DNA of 22,741 nt from Conoideocrella luteorostrata (Eukaryota; Ascomycota; Sordariomycetes; Hypocreales; Clavicipitaceae): NCBI GenBank assembly GCA_032433595.1, contig JASWJB010000491.1:1-22741 (forward strand), written 5' to 3'. Shown one piece after another: positions 1 to 10,358 of the stretch (within the stretch, counting starts at the first letter, position 1; every line of letters starts with the position of its first letter). Below the pieces are notes generated by a model. It saw only the letters and a program-made list of their open reading frames with translations, was not told where the DNA came from and did not search any database. Both the position numbers and the translations under genes were made by a program.

Positions 1-147
1 GGCGCAGCGTGCTCCGTACTGGCACAGTGATTGAGTCGGTAAACTGGGGATGCTAATGTGCTCTTGAGTCGGTGACCGACTGGGTGATGGTGAGTCTGTT
101 TGAAGACCTTGCGCAAAGAGTGATAATGGCTCTCTTATGGGCGGCAT

Positions 148-171
148 GCACGCACGCACGCACGCACGCAC
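148..171. repeat. GCAC tetranucleotide microsatellite, six copies
   Basis: Six perfect GCAC units are directly visible. The minus-strand open frame through this repeat is Ala/Cys/Val-rich only because of the repeat, which argues against that frame being coding. Confidence 0.95.
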
Positions 172-820
172 ATACGCATGCCAGCAGGCTGATTGATGGA
201 CGGATTGGATTGGCGTCTTGAGGGCGATATTCGTCGGACGTCGGTGCCTGCGCAGGTACGGAGTACAGTACGGGGGTAATGAATGGGCTGGCAATGACTT
301 GTTGTGATGAACCTTGGGCGCGCTGGGGAATATTATGAGAAGGGTCGAACGCAGTACATCTACTGTAAGCACGTACTAGTATGTTCATTACTACAATACA
401 ACTTGCCGTTGACTTTGTTTCAAAAGTAAGCGACAATACAACACCCTCGCCTTCGCTATTGCCACCAGTGACCATACCCCGAGTCCCCGAGATGTTGGCA
501 TCCGAGACGCTGGCATGCCCGGCAGCTAATCCATCGTCTTGATCGCTCATCAACAGCCGGGTCGGTATCTCTGTGCCGGATCCTGTTTTCTGACGGACAA
601 ACCTACAGACAGACAGACCGGCCAGACGTATGTATCAATTGATACCATGAACCACACGTGGTGCGTGCGCGTGTACGGAGTACCTCCCACTCCAAACAGG
701 GCGGCCAAGAATCCTTTCTGCAACCAGCGCATCAGACCAGCGCATTGCAGTTTTGAAACTTGACAGCCACATGGCTTACTGGGGTGGCAGGGTGGGTGCG
801 CTCAGGAAATAGAATGGATC

Positions 821-848
821 GACACACGACACACGACACACGACACAC
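821..848. repeat. GACACAC heptanucleotide tandem repeat, four copies
   Basis: Four perfect 7-base units lie head to tail. It is a simple minisatellite with no associated gene. Confidence 0.95.
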
Positions 849-2307
849 GCATGGTTGCGTAGGTAGCATCGCCATCCCAGGAAACACATTACTATAGCCT
901 CGCCAACAAGACGGGCATCAGTCTGCGGCACAGTGCCTACGATATGAAATGACGGCACGCAAACCATGTACTTGTAGGAATGTATGTATAGCTGTGCCCC
1001 GCTACTGAGATGCATTAATGCCGACCTACATGCCCTGTATGCATACGGAGTAGATATGTGCTTCCTATTATGGCACGTTTGAGTTTCCGATTCTGCACGA
1101 ATGCAAGCACGTCTCACGTTAGAGCAGCTTGCCTTGCTGCTGGTACTGCACACTCGTCAGACTGCCCAGTCTTGGAATTATGCAGCGCACTCCGTATGGA
1201 TGACAACATAGAAATACACCTCGACAGTTCGGCTACAAGTCCCGTCGCGGAAGGCTCCTCGGACAAACTCCTCTGCAACTAAATTCCTCATACCTGCAGT
1301 GCTATTAAGCCGGGCTTGCAGAGGCGTCTCCAAGTCTCGAAATGGCTCAGGGCCCATGTTTTCGATTGAGCGCAACGGACATTTTTGTTTATAGTATATG
1401 GGCTATGTTATGCAATTTGTAACCTGGCAATTGGTGGTGGCTGTATGTACGATTCCCGTGTGTGCCGATGTTCAAGGTCTTAATGGAGTAGTCACACGTG
1501 GCACTGTGATCTTTTTATGCATATTTGAGACGCATGCAGACAACACCGACAGGCTGATTCCTCCGGCCGGTCACGTTCCGCTGCAAAAGATGGCCAAATT
1601 GTACTAGTATGTTCTTTCGGGCTCGGTGCGAGGACCTGTCTGGCTGGGCTATGAGCTTCCAAGACTAAAATCTGCACGTTGGGCTTACAGTATTGCGTGT
1701 ACAGTATGGGCGGGCAGACAAACGGAGTACGGAGTGGCATGTAACAATGTCTGGAGGCAGGGTTGTGACAAACTGGGTCTATCAAGATGAGGGGCGTTGT
1801 TCTACTAGTAATCCCCAGTTCAACCCTGGTCATTCTTGCTCCTGGTCTGGTGCTGTCAATCATCTTCGGCCACCCCGCGACTAGGCTCGGAGAGCACAAA
1901 AGATGGGGTTATCCTGATGGGTATTTACTAGGCGAGGAATCTGGTGCTACTCAAACTCGGTGACCAGATCAGGCACACGCACTCGCTTGTGCTTGTGCTA
2001 GAGACACTAGTTGTCTCTCCTGTATCAGTAGTAGCTGTAGCTCCTCAACAGATTGGCTGGTTTATCCCAGCTTGTTGGTGAATACGGAGTATTTCGTTTC
2101 TTCCAAGTACCGTGTACAGAACATGACGTCTGGATATGTTGCTGACGGCACACGAGAGTGGATGAGGCTCTGCTTTTTGGACGGCTGTATTGTCTGCAGA
2201 TTGCCTGCGTAGTAGAAGAAAACCTGTTTTTGTGCACTTGGACGAAGGTTCTCCGCGTTGAGATAGCTCTTCCTGTTGCGAGTGACTCGGCGAGTTGCGG
2301 CTGGCGA

Positions 2308-2334
2308 TCGACGTGGTACCGTACACCACGTCGA
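2308..2334. repeat. Perfect 10-bp inverted repeat with 7-base loop
   Basis: TCGACGTGGT at 2308-2317 is exactly complementary to ACCACGTCGA at 2325-2334, with loop ACCGTAC. Each arm contains an ACGT core followed by GG (read outward as CCACGT), the kind of core bound by bZIP or bHLH factors. A cruciform, a dimeric binding site or chance are all possible. No T-run follows, so a terminator reading is not supported. Confidence 0.7.
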
Positions 2335-3280
2335 AACTCTCTTCACCCTACTGCCTAGAAATGAACGACGGGCAACACACCTCCGATCTGCCTATCAACC
2401 GACCGCAGTGTAATGTAGGGGTATCTCACCGAGTAGGTCAAGTAATATAACCACACAGTACTAGGTACAACCTGTTCAAACCTGAAACGGACTCCCTATG
2501 CTGTCATGGTTCCAGTGCAGTGGTAAAACTCCCCATGATGATGCTGCGCTCCCGGGAACTGCACACGTGGCTGCGATATACCATGCTGCATTGCATTAGA
2601 CACCTTTGTGGTCCTGGACCATCAACCAGACATCAACCACACCGGGGGGGGGGTTCAAGTCGATCGACGCCGGGGTTGTGTGGACTTGTACCGCTCGGGT
2701 CGTAGGTTTCCGTCCCAAGCTGCGTTATGTGCTGTCCGCTACCATCGAGGATGGAACCACTGACTCTGGAGAGGTTGCTGGAGGCAGGCAAGACGAAGTG
2801 TACAATACTGTGCAATAGTACGGAGCAGATGGAAAAGACGATGCCCTGACAAGGAACGACGAGGGTGGTGGCTGGTGTGCGGCAGGTCGTGTGGAGGTCC
2901 AGCAACGCAGTCATTTACGGAGTAGGTAGGTACTGGTACTGCAGTCCACGCAATAGTAAGTATTGCATGTCGATACAAAGACGTTGTGAGCATGGCACAT
3001 TGCACAAACAAACATATGTATGTACATGGGCCGTTGGCAGCTGCTCCGCACGGCGACAGGAACCAGGTTAGGTGTACTAGTACTAGTATTTGCACCCCAG
3101 CCTACTCTTGCCTCGTTTAAGAAAATTGGGCCTTGCCGATGTGGGAGGGGCGTGGATCTAGAAACAGCGCTGAGTATTCCCGGAAAGAGTGGTAGCTTCG
3201 TACGGACCATGCCTAGTTTGGACCATAATGCTTTGGTGTATTAAGGCGACAGACGCGCTAAGCGACTTGTCCAGCGCTTA

Positions 3281-3376
3281 CTTGACGCTTAGCTCACCCA
3301 CCCACTCACCCCACCTGCCACTCACCTATCCGTCGTACTCACTCGCCAATCCACTCACTCACCCACTGTTTGTTTT
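3281..3376 (+). promoter_or_regulatory. Pyrimidine-rich core promoter of the apc2 gene
   Basis: The + strand is strongly C/T-rich, with repeated CACTCAC-type words, and carries a CCAAT box at 3346-3350. It lies 220-320 bases upstream of the likely apc2 start. CT-rich tracts just before transcription starts are common in filamentous ascomycetes. The exact start site cannot be read from sequence. No TACGGAGTA copy lies between 3245 and the gene. Confidence 0.5.
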
Positions 3377-3466
3377 GTCAGCGCGTTTCCAAAAACAAAC
3401 TCAAAGCCATATCGCGCTGCCACAGCACAGCATTAAACGACGACTACATATCGCCAGCAACAACCG

Positions 3467-3603
3467 ATGAAATTTGCCGCATGGCTTGAAGGCCCCTTAT
3501 CTGAGATCAATCTTCATCAGCCGCCGGCACTCAGGCCAGGGGCGAAGGAGCGCCGGTAAAACGCAAAACTCAAATGCTCTCGCTACCTTTGCGCGGCGCA
3601 TGA
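3467..3603 (+). promoter_or_regulatory. Upstream ORFs in the apc2 leader
   Basis: Three ATGs precede the first in-frame apc2 ATG: at 3467 (30 codons, stop 3557-3559), at 3481 (two codons), and at 3574 (nine codons). The third ends in TGA at 3601-3603, so its stop overlaps the apc2 ATG at 3600 as ATGA. If transcription starts upstream of 3467, these ORFs could restrain Apc2 translation or force reinitiation. Alternatively the 3467 ATG is the true start and a short intron (donor GTAAAA at 3556, acceptor after 3604, 49 bases) joins it in frame to the main ORF. That would give 916 aa, but no clear branch site is visible. Confidence 0.4.
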
Positions 3604-6266
3604 GACAGAACGGGGACACCCTTGAGCAAGCAGTGATGACTGCATCACGGGTTCGCGTGCGCAAGAACAAGGTCTTGCGGTCAGTTTTCCAAACTGACGT
3701 CACACAACCCACTCCTCTGCTTCAATCAACTGCATCCGGTGAGGCATTCGGTGGCCCAATCGCATCCAACACAGCCCCAACCATCACCGGCAACAGAACC
3801 AACAGCAGCAGGTTTGTCGCCACGACCAGTCAGGGTAGCATCTCGACAGCACATCCTGCCAGCGACCAAGTCCGCTGGGACAGGGCGTGGCATGCTGTGA
3901 CGTCCAGAATCCAGCTTCCAACCTCCGTGGCCGCAGAGGACTCTTTTGGTACCGTGGCCCCCGAGTTCTCGGAAGGCGACTATTCGTTTCAAGAGAGCTT
4001 AGCGTTGGTTCTGGATGCACCGAATGTTGTGCCCCGTGCTGCCCATACTGAGGACGTTCTGTTATGGCACACCCAGCAGGTTCGGCAGCACTTTGTCCAC
4101 CATGTTCTCCCGCTATTGGCTGCATGTGCGGCGCAGGGCGACCATGCGCAGGTGTTACTAAGCAGTGTGCAGACTCTAGAAGCGGCTCATCGCCAGTATG
4201 ATTATGGGCTGAGGCTAATGGTCCGAGGAATCAAAGATGAAGTTGCGAGGGAACTGGCTGTGGATAAGTTCAAGCGGGACTTGCACGCCATCATCGGCAA
4301 CTCGTGGGCTAAAGGCTTGACGGGAGCCCTTCGTGATGTCATGTTCCGTTTGCTGACAGTGATTCTCGGATCCAGTCGGAACGGTCGAATATCAGGGGTG
4401 GAAAGCCAAGATGTGCGGCGAGTGTCTGCTGCTCGAGGCGAATTGCTGAGCTTGCTAGAATCACTTGGCAATGCCGGCTTGGCTGGAGACAATTTTCTTG
4501 TCCTGTTTGCTGAGATTATGGACTCATGCATGAAAGATTTCATACGCCAGACTTACGCAGGTGTATGGACGGCGATAGATCCAGATGGGAACGTAAACCC
4601 GTCTGGCGCATCCGGGTGCATGGAACATTTGTGCAACTGGGTTGAGAATCATTACAGCCGTGTGGCGGTGGAAGTCTTTAGTTGCTTAGGCGGCCAAGTT
4701 GCGGGAACGGATGTCGAAAGATGGAGAGATATTGCCATCGGAAGGCTCGCTTCCCTACGGATGCAGGAACTCTTTGACATTGTACTCCGCTGGCCTGAAA
4801 GCAAAGGCGGTTTAGAAGACCTTCGATCTGCTGTGGCCACACCCCAAAGGCGGCTGCAACTAACAGATGCCTTTTCGGCTTCGCTGCAAAAGAGATTACT
4901 ACATCCTGGTCGGTCAACGCTTGACATTTTGCAGACGTACATTTCTATGATCCGAACATTCCATCAACTTGATTCTTCCAAGGTCTTACTGGACCGAGTT
5001 GTCCATGCCCTACAACTATACCTGTGTCAGCGAGATGATGCCATTCGCATTGTAGTTACCGGCCTCCTCTCCAACCCTGGAAGCATACACACTGACGAGA
5101 GAAAGAGTCGACTTGTGGAGCTAGCAGTCTTGCTGAATGAAGCATCTCAGCAACAACGACCTCATGTTGATGATGAGGAGCTTGATTGGGACGACATGAC
5201 CTGGGTCCCTGATCCAGTCGATGCTGGCCCCAATTACAAGCGGCCCAAGAATGAGGACGTAATTGGGACGCTCATCAATGCACTGGGCTCACAGGAGATA
5301 TTTATCAAGGAATTCCAGATTATTATCGCAGAACGTTTACTGTCGAACCAAACCAACTTCCAGCAAGAAATCAAGGTGCTTTCACTGCTGAAGAAGCGGT
5401 TCGGCGAAAGCGCCCTTCAGAACTGTGACGTTATGGTAAAGGATATTTACGATTCGAAGCGGGTAGATGCTCTGCTACGCAAAACACTGCGTGGCAGTGA
5501 TCGCCATCAATCTACTACCATGACATATCATTCAAAGATCCTGTCTCGTCTCTTTTGGCCTAGTTTACCAAAGGACCCCTTCACGGTCCCCACGCCAGTT
5601 GCAGAGATTCAAGCTCAATACGAAACTGGCTTTGAACAGCTCAAGACGTCACGAAAGCTGAACTGGTTGGATCACATTGGTTCAGCGACTATTCAGCTAG
5701 ACTTCCAAGGCCGAAGTATTGAAGTGGAATGTAAAACGTATGAAGCAGCGGTCATATATGCATTCCAAGACGACGACACCACGCAGGCCGCCACTCCTCA
5801 ACAACGCTCGTTTAACGGCTTATGGGAGAAGTTGATGATTGACGAGGATTTATTAGAATCTTCTTTACGTTTTTGGATATCGAAGGGGGTGCTTCGTGAT
5901 GTCGGCAATCGAACATACGTAGTTCTCGAAAGTCTGGACGACGACGATAACAAAGCAGCGGTGAGCGCCGGTGAGGATGCATCATGGGTCGCCGGCGCCG
6001 CAGATCCAGGACAGTCATCACCTCGAAAGGCCAGAATAGACCCTAAAGAGCAAGAGCGACGAGCAGTCTACTGGCAATTCATTGTTGGTATGCTGACCAA
6101 TTCCGGTCCGACCATGCCATTGGGGCAAATTGCAATGATGATGAAGATGCTCATTCCGGATGGATGTACCTGGAGTAATGAGGAGCTGCAGGAGTTTTTG
6201 GGGGAAAAGATAGTAGAGAATGAATTAGAGCTTTCGGGGGGCAAGTATCGTATCCCAAAGAAGTGA
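3600..6266 (+). CDS. apc2: Anaphase-promoting complex subunit 2 (cullin-like scaffold)
   Basis: Apc2 is the cullin-family subunit of the APC/C. With the RING subunit Apc11 it forms the catalytic core that ubiquitinates cyclins and securin for mitotic exit. From ATG 3600 the protein has 888 residues, near the size of known Apc2 (about 820-850 in human and yeast). Residues 1-90 are low-complexity. Helical cullin-repeat-like sequence covers roughly 95-420. The cullin homology segment covers about 420-780, including STLDILQTYISMIRTF near 439, LDWDDMTWVPDP near 527 and SRLFWPSLPKDPF near 649. After an acidic linker, the C-terminal winged helix (about 820-887, YWQFIVGMLTNSG) corresponds to the Apc2 WHB module, which in known complexes contacts the E2. 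No intron is visible. The frame is open upstream to 3474 but has no ATG there. ATG 3636 (876 aa) has the better context, a purine at -3, and is an equal candidate start. Identity is from recognised family sequence; the N-terminus is inferred. Confidence 0.93.
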   Translation: MRQNGDTLEQAVMTASRVRVRKNKVLRSVFQTDVTQPTPLLQSTASGEAFGGPIASNTAPTITGNRTNSSRFVATTSQGSISTAHPASDQVRWDRAWHAVTSRIQLPTSVAAEDSFGTVAPEFSEGDYSFQESLALVLDAPNVVPRAAHTEDVLLWHTQQVRQHFVHHVLPLLAACAAQGDHAQVLLSSVQTLEAAHRQYDYGLRLMVRGIKDEVARELAVDKFKRDLHAIIGNSWAKGLTGALRDVMFRLLTVILGSSRNGRISGVESQDVRRVSAARGELLSLLESLGNAGLAGDNFLVLFAEIMDSCMKDFIRQTYAGVWTAIDPDGNVNPSGASGCMEHLCNWVENHYSRVAVEVFSCLGGQVAGTDVERWRDIAIGRLASLRMQELFDIVLRWPESKGGLEDLRSAVATPQRRLQLTDAFSASLQKRLLHPGRSTLDILQTYISMIRTFHQLDSSKVLLDRVVHALQLYLCQRDDAIRIVVTGLLSNPGSIHTDERKSRLVELAVLLNEASQQQRPHVDDEELDWDDMTWVPDPVDAGPNYKRPKNEDVIGTLINALGSQEIFIKEFQIIIAERLLSNQTNFQQEIKVLSLLKKRFGESALQNCDVMVKDIYDSKRVDALLRKTLRGSDRHQSTTMTYHSKILSRLFWPSLPKDPFTVPTPVAEIQAQYETGFEQLKTSRKLNWLDHIGSATIQLDFQGRSIEVECKTYEAAVIYAFQDDDTTQAATPQQRSFNGLWEKLMIDEDLLESSLRFWISKGVLRDVGNRTYVVLESLDDDDNKAAVSAGEDASWVAGAADPGQSSPRKARIDPKEQERRAVYWQFIVGMLTNSGPTMPLGQIAMMMKMLIPDGCTWSNEELQEFLGEKIVENELELSGGKYRIPKK

Positions 6267-7640
6267 ACCGTGGGGTTTCACAACAAAATTAATCCAGTTT
6301 TGGGTCTGGTGCCTATCTGATATGCAGGACATGTTGGTATATAATGGGTTCTGTTTCGGTGACGGCACATAGAACTCTGACCTCTTGGATTCTGTAGCAT
6401 AATATACCTTGAACATTGAATTTAAAAGCGTCAATAATGGTAGATCTGTGTGTGAATTTGGTGCAAGGCTATAAACAACCAATGCAGGTAGTCGAAGACA
6501 ATGCCTGACATCCATCCAGAATGGCTCACTGCCGGCCCATGAATGAGATGAAATGAATGCACTGCTGCAACGTCAACTGTGATGTCTGATGCCCTCTGCG
6601 CTTACTTCTCGTAGTCTCATTTAAAATTGTCCAGCTTTACGAGAAATAACCCTTCTGGCTGACGAAAAGAAGCCCGAGCTGGCGAGTCTCTTGAGATATA
6701 CATATACCTAACGATTGCGCCGTATCAACCACCATCTGCGGTGTTTGAAATCATCAGAAGAGCTACGCAGAGTGGTCTCATGTTCGTGATGGCCAAGATG
6801 TTCATACGAACGGCGCGTGTCGGGCGAGATTTTGAAGAGCAAACACACCTTGAACTGGTGTGGTTTTCTATTAAAATGACGTGTTTGCTTGACGAAGAAG
6901 AAGGACGAGGCGCTGCTTCGTAGTGGCACCGGGAGTACAATGAAGCCATATATATCTAGATGCCGACAAGTTGCGTCTGGCACAAGAGCTAGCTATATGC
7001 AGAGTGCCCGCTCCGTTGAGCAGCCGTCGGGCAGGCTTATTGGGTAGTAGGTGTATGTATATACTAACTAGTATAGAAGATATCACATATTTTATTTTGT
7101 TTTCTTCACTCTTGGAATAGCTCCCATTCATGCGTGGGTTTACAGTATTAGATGCCGGCTGTGACCCACCGGAGAACATTGACCACCAACAGCTTGATGA
7201 AGATATCACTGATAGCCAGGAGAGGTCAAACAAGTGTAGGAAAATCCTTTTTGCTGCCCGCCCCGGTTCGATTCGAAATTTTTTTTCTCGGACTGCAGAG
7301 AGAGTGGGGTTGGCGGAGATTGACGAAGCGAGATTCGGATCAATATCTTGGGAGGAGAGGACTTCTTTGGAAACGGTTCAATAAGGGAATTGCTGCAGTA
7401 CAATAAAAACATGGGGTCTTAGAAAACCAACGGCTGCGAGGACCGAGTGTCTACTATCCCGGCGTGGACAATGGTGTGCTTGCCTAATAAATATATTCCA
7501 AGTGAGAGGTGTGAGTGAATGCCGCCTTCACTACTGGATGAAAATGCAAACTGATACCATTTATGTTTAATAATTCGGTCTTGGAATCATAAAGCCGGCA
7601 CCTCACGATCGTACTTCAAAATCATTCCGACGTTGGCCCT
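6267..7640. other. Region downstream of apc2, no supported gene
   Basis: This stretch holds the apc2 3' end, with A/T-rich sequence near 6400-6425 that may serve for polyadenylation. I found no coding sequence. A tRNA-like T-arm word near 7265, followed by eight T, was checked and lacks a matching cloverleaf. No TACGGAGTA copies occur here, unlike the regions left of 3.0 kb and right of 9.9 kb. Confidence 0.5.
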
Positions 7641-7646
7641 GATCCA

Positions 7647-7929
7647 ATGACCCTGCCGGCGGACGGTCATGCCCACCTTATTCCTATTCCATACGCAGAT
7701 GGAAAGCCCGCGGACCAGAAGCACAAAGTGTTGCTATGTTCAAACACTGGAAGCTTCGTTCCATTGGGGACAACATACTGTAATTATTAGAGACGGGGAA
7801 GGGGCAGTTGAACTAGATCGTAACTATACAGGTGCAAAAACTCTTGGTAAGAAAAGTATTAACGGCCCTCTCCGAATTGTGTACCCAGTGGAAGCAGGGC
7901 GGGATGGGGAAAGACTCATAAAAACCTAG
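7647..7929 (+). CDS. Candidate small spliced protein of unknown function
   Basis: This is a tentative two-exon model: exon 1 7647-7779, intron 7780-7831 (donor GTAATT, possible branch GTAAC at 7820-7824, acceptor ACAG), exon 2 7832-7929, ending in TAG. It gives 76 aa with no family I recognise, including HLIPIPYADGKPADQ near residue 10 and GPLRIVYPVEAGRDG near 55. The frame stays open upstream to a TAA at 7590-7592, so the start is uncertain and the model could be the 3' part of a longer gene. No signal peptide or membrane segment is visible. Support is only the mutually consistent splice sites and protein-like composition; a chance open frame is quite possible. Confidence 0.22.
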
Positions 7930-8607
7930 GAGGGGCTATAAAACACAGACTACTTCATGTACTTACCCAATGAGGCTAATAGTGAAGTGAGAATATCCTG
8001 CATTTGAGTTTACTTGCTCGCATCCTACTGCTTCGTAGATCAAGCACCTTCTACTCATGCTCGCCCATCGTCAACAGGCTGTTTTTGCATCGCAACATGA
8101 CATGAAAGATGCACGCTGGTGGGCATGCTTTTTTTCTTCGGGTAAGATTTCGAGGATATCCAGGCACAATTTTGTTGGCATGAATCGTCGACTGAGCGTT
8201 AGGCAATAACAGACAAACAATTTTTGGCTTTCGATAGAGCCAGTGTATTAACTCTCAGCAATTGTGTAGTAAGAGGATGACGAGAGAAGATACTTACAAA
8301 GCTTAACTATTCAAGCATGTACTGCTGAGTCGTGGCATCTTTACCATGAAGTCCGTCCAAGAGGCGAGTTACCTCCAGGTCGTAATACCGACATGGACCA
8401 GCACATTCGGTCCCAAAAGCATGACAAAAAGACATGTATGAAGTTTGAATCAGGCTCGACAAAGATAATAGTCAATAGTAACCCATGATGGATAATGCGG
8501 CGGCGGATCCTGCCGGCGCAAGGGTCTCAGATATATAATATACTAGGACTTGAAGTGAGGGTGACCATTGGCCCCAAACTCAAGATATGTGCGGGCCATG
8601 GCTGCGT

Positions 8608-8640
8608 GGCTTGCGGTGAAGGCTTGCGGTGAAGGCTTGC
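8608..8640. repeat. 13-bp direct repeat, 2.5 copies
   Basis: GGCTTGCGGTGAA occurs at 8608-8620 and 8621-8633, followed by a partial GGCTTGC. The copies are identical, so the duplication looks recent. Confidence 0.95.
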
Positions 8641-9300
8641 TGCTAGACATGACCTTCAAGATAAAGTATCCAAGAGTCAAAAAGGTTGAAAAGGGGGTGG
8701 TGTGTGGTGTGTGAAAGAAAAAGGCGTCACGATGACAGAGTGATAGGCGGGGGCTCACACTGCATGTCGTAATGCCGTTCACTATCGCCGTGCTTTATTC
8801 GTAGCAACGAAATACCTCTGTCCGTTGTGTATGTGTTCTGTTTTGGGGCGGAATGTCCGATCCGGATGAAAGGAGAGCAGCTGCATCCCGCAAACGAATT
8901 GAAACCTACTCCCTACATGAGCAGTTTCTCATACGAGTGTGCTTCTTCGACCACCGCTGAACCAGCTGGGCAACCAACTGGGATGGAAAGCGTCTACCTG
9001 ATAAAAATGCTCCGCAAATGTCCGGTTCGACCACCCGTTGAAAATGCCTCTTAGCTACTATATACATGTATCTATTTATTAGCAACTAGTCCTGCTACCG
9101 CTAGTTGGTGCAGGTGCGTGAGTCTTGACTCCGTGAGCCAGGGTGGTGGTGCGGCAAACCGGTAGGGAGCAATTTACGTGATACTTAGAAGGGCTTCATC
9201 CCACCCTGAGTGTGAGTGCTGGCTACTAGTAAAACCCCGTCCACAATGGGAGAGCAGGAACAGGATCCCAACTAGGGCGGCAGTAAAGGAAAATGCCAGC

Positions 9301-9320
9301 ATTGACATGCATTGACATGC
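9301..9320. repeat. 10-bp tandem duplication
   Basis: ATTGACATGC occurs twice in tandem and is followed by a partial ATTGC. No gene is associated with it. Confidence 0.9.
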
Positions 9321-10000
9321 ATTGCCAGTACGCCACTACAAAATTATACCAGACGTTCTACTCCGTCTGTTGTTCCCAGCCCGGCATGTGTTGTCGCTCT
9401 CTTTTACGAGTGCAACCGTGAAAACAAACAGGGAAGTGCATCGCCCCCATGGAACATGGACCGGAGAGGGGTGCATAAAGTGGCTGGGCGGAGGATAACG
9501 ATTTCAGCATGTACTTCTACTTGGTAGTATTCCCTACGGAGCATAGAACAGTTATCCTCTTCTTCCTTCGCCCTCTTAAGGTAAATCGGCAGGTAGCCGG
9601 GGAGATGACACCGGCTCCCGAACATCCTGGCAGGCATACCGGCTAACCGAGTGCGTGTGTGATGAAGCTGGAATGTCTAGTGTGATGGAGGGCAAAAGTG
9701 GGAATGCGACTGGCGCTATGGCTGAGTGACGGCGATCAAAGCCGGCATTCAGTTATCGACGACGTTCCAGGATTTGGAATCGATTTGTCTGGTGATGGTT
9801 TGAGCTTTTCCTTGCCGGGCGTGACAAGCATAATGTAGGCTCAAGTTTCCAAGACAAGCATGATGAGTTGGCAAAGGCACGAAAAAGACGTCGTGGCAAT
9901 CAATTTGCCATGGCGACCTGCGGGAGTTGTGGTAGTCAATGGCACGGGCTTTTTTTGATAGATCTTATCAGTATGGAAACATGGGTTTTCCTCTACTCTG

Positions 10001-10017
10001 TACGGAGTACGGAGTAC
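10001..10017. repeat. Tandem TACGGAGTAC motif
   Basis: The motif occurs twice with overlap (TACGGAGTACGGAGTAC). Similar tandem forms are at 1722-1735 and 10952-10966. It is one of the dispersed intergenic copies described in the findings. Confidence 0.9.
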
Positions 10018-10280
10018 AAATTGTACAATAACCACAAGTTTGAACATGGCAAAAGATTGTGCCGGCCGGCCGCGAACGTCATCCATCCGACGGCATCCAG
10101 TCATCAGGGTCTTGGACAAGCCTCCGCCCCTCATCCTTGTCTAGCCATTCCACCATGTCCCTCCCTGGAACCAACCGCATCACGAGGCCCAGCTACTTTG
10201 GTCATGTCCGGCACGGCAGCTCACATGGGCTGACGCCGACGAAAGACATCGGCAAGTTCCCCTAAATAAGAAAAGAGGGC

Positions 10281-10358
10281 AACAAAAAAAAAAGGAAAGA
10301 AGGAAAGAAGAAAGAAACAAAGAAACAAAGAAAGAAAGAAAAAGAGAAAGGAAAAAGA
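10281..10358. repeat. A/G-rich low-complexity tract
   Basis: The + strand is almost only A and G with scattered C, built from units such as AAAGAAAC and GAAA. The minus-strand frames across it encode Phe/Leu/Ser-rich sequence, an artefact of composition. Confidence 0.9.

Larger units (their letters stand above)
1..3240. other. Intergenic region without a supported gene
   Basis: No open frame in either direction has recognisable protein motifs or a convincing exon structure. The region contains two tandem repeats (148-171 and 821-848), a ten-G run (2644-2653), inverted repeats at 67-81 and 2308-2334, and about seven clear copies of the TACGGAGTA motif or its complement (257, 674, 1044, 1189, 1722, 2083, 2916). 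A 14-base word, GTACTAGTATGTTC, occurs exactly at 373-386 and 1601-1614. It reads as ordinary fungal intergenic DNA. Confidence 0.6.

Noticed and set aside
53..553. Minus-strand open frame with a plausible Asp/Gly/Ser-rich N-terminus from ATG 550
   Set aside because: Its second half translates the GCAC microsatellite and a TACGGAGTA copy. No splice site restores a convincing protein and no family is recognised.
3474..3599. N-terminal extension of Apc2 upstream of 3600
   Set aside because: The frame is open but starts at TTG with no in-frame ATG before 3600. It would need an undetected upstream exon.
7200..7285. tRNA-like T-loop word GGTTCGATTCG followed by eight T
   Set aside because: The T-stem does not pair, and no D-arm, anticodon stem or acceptor stem could be built upstream.
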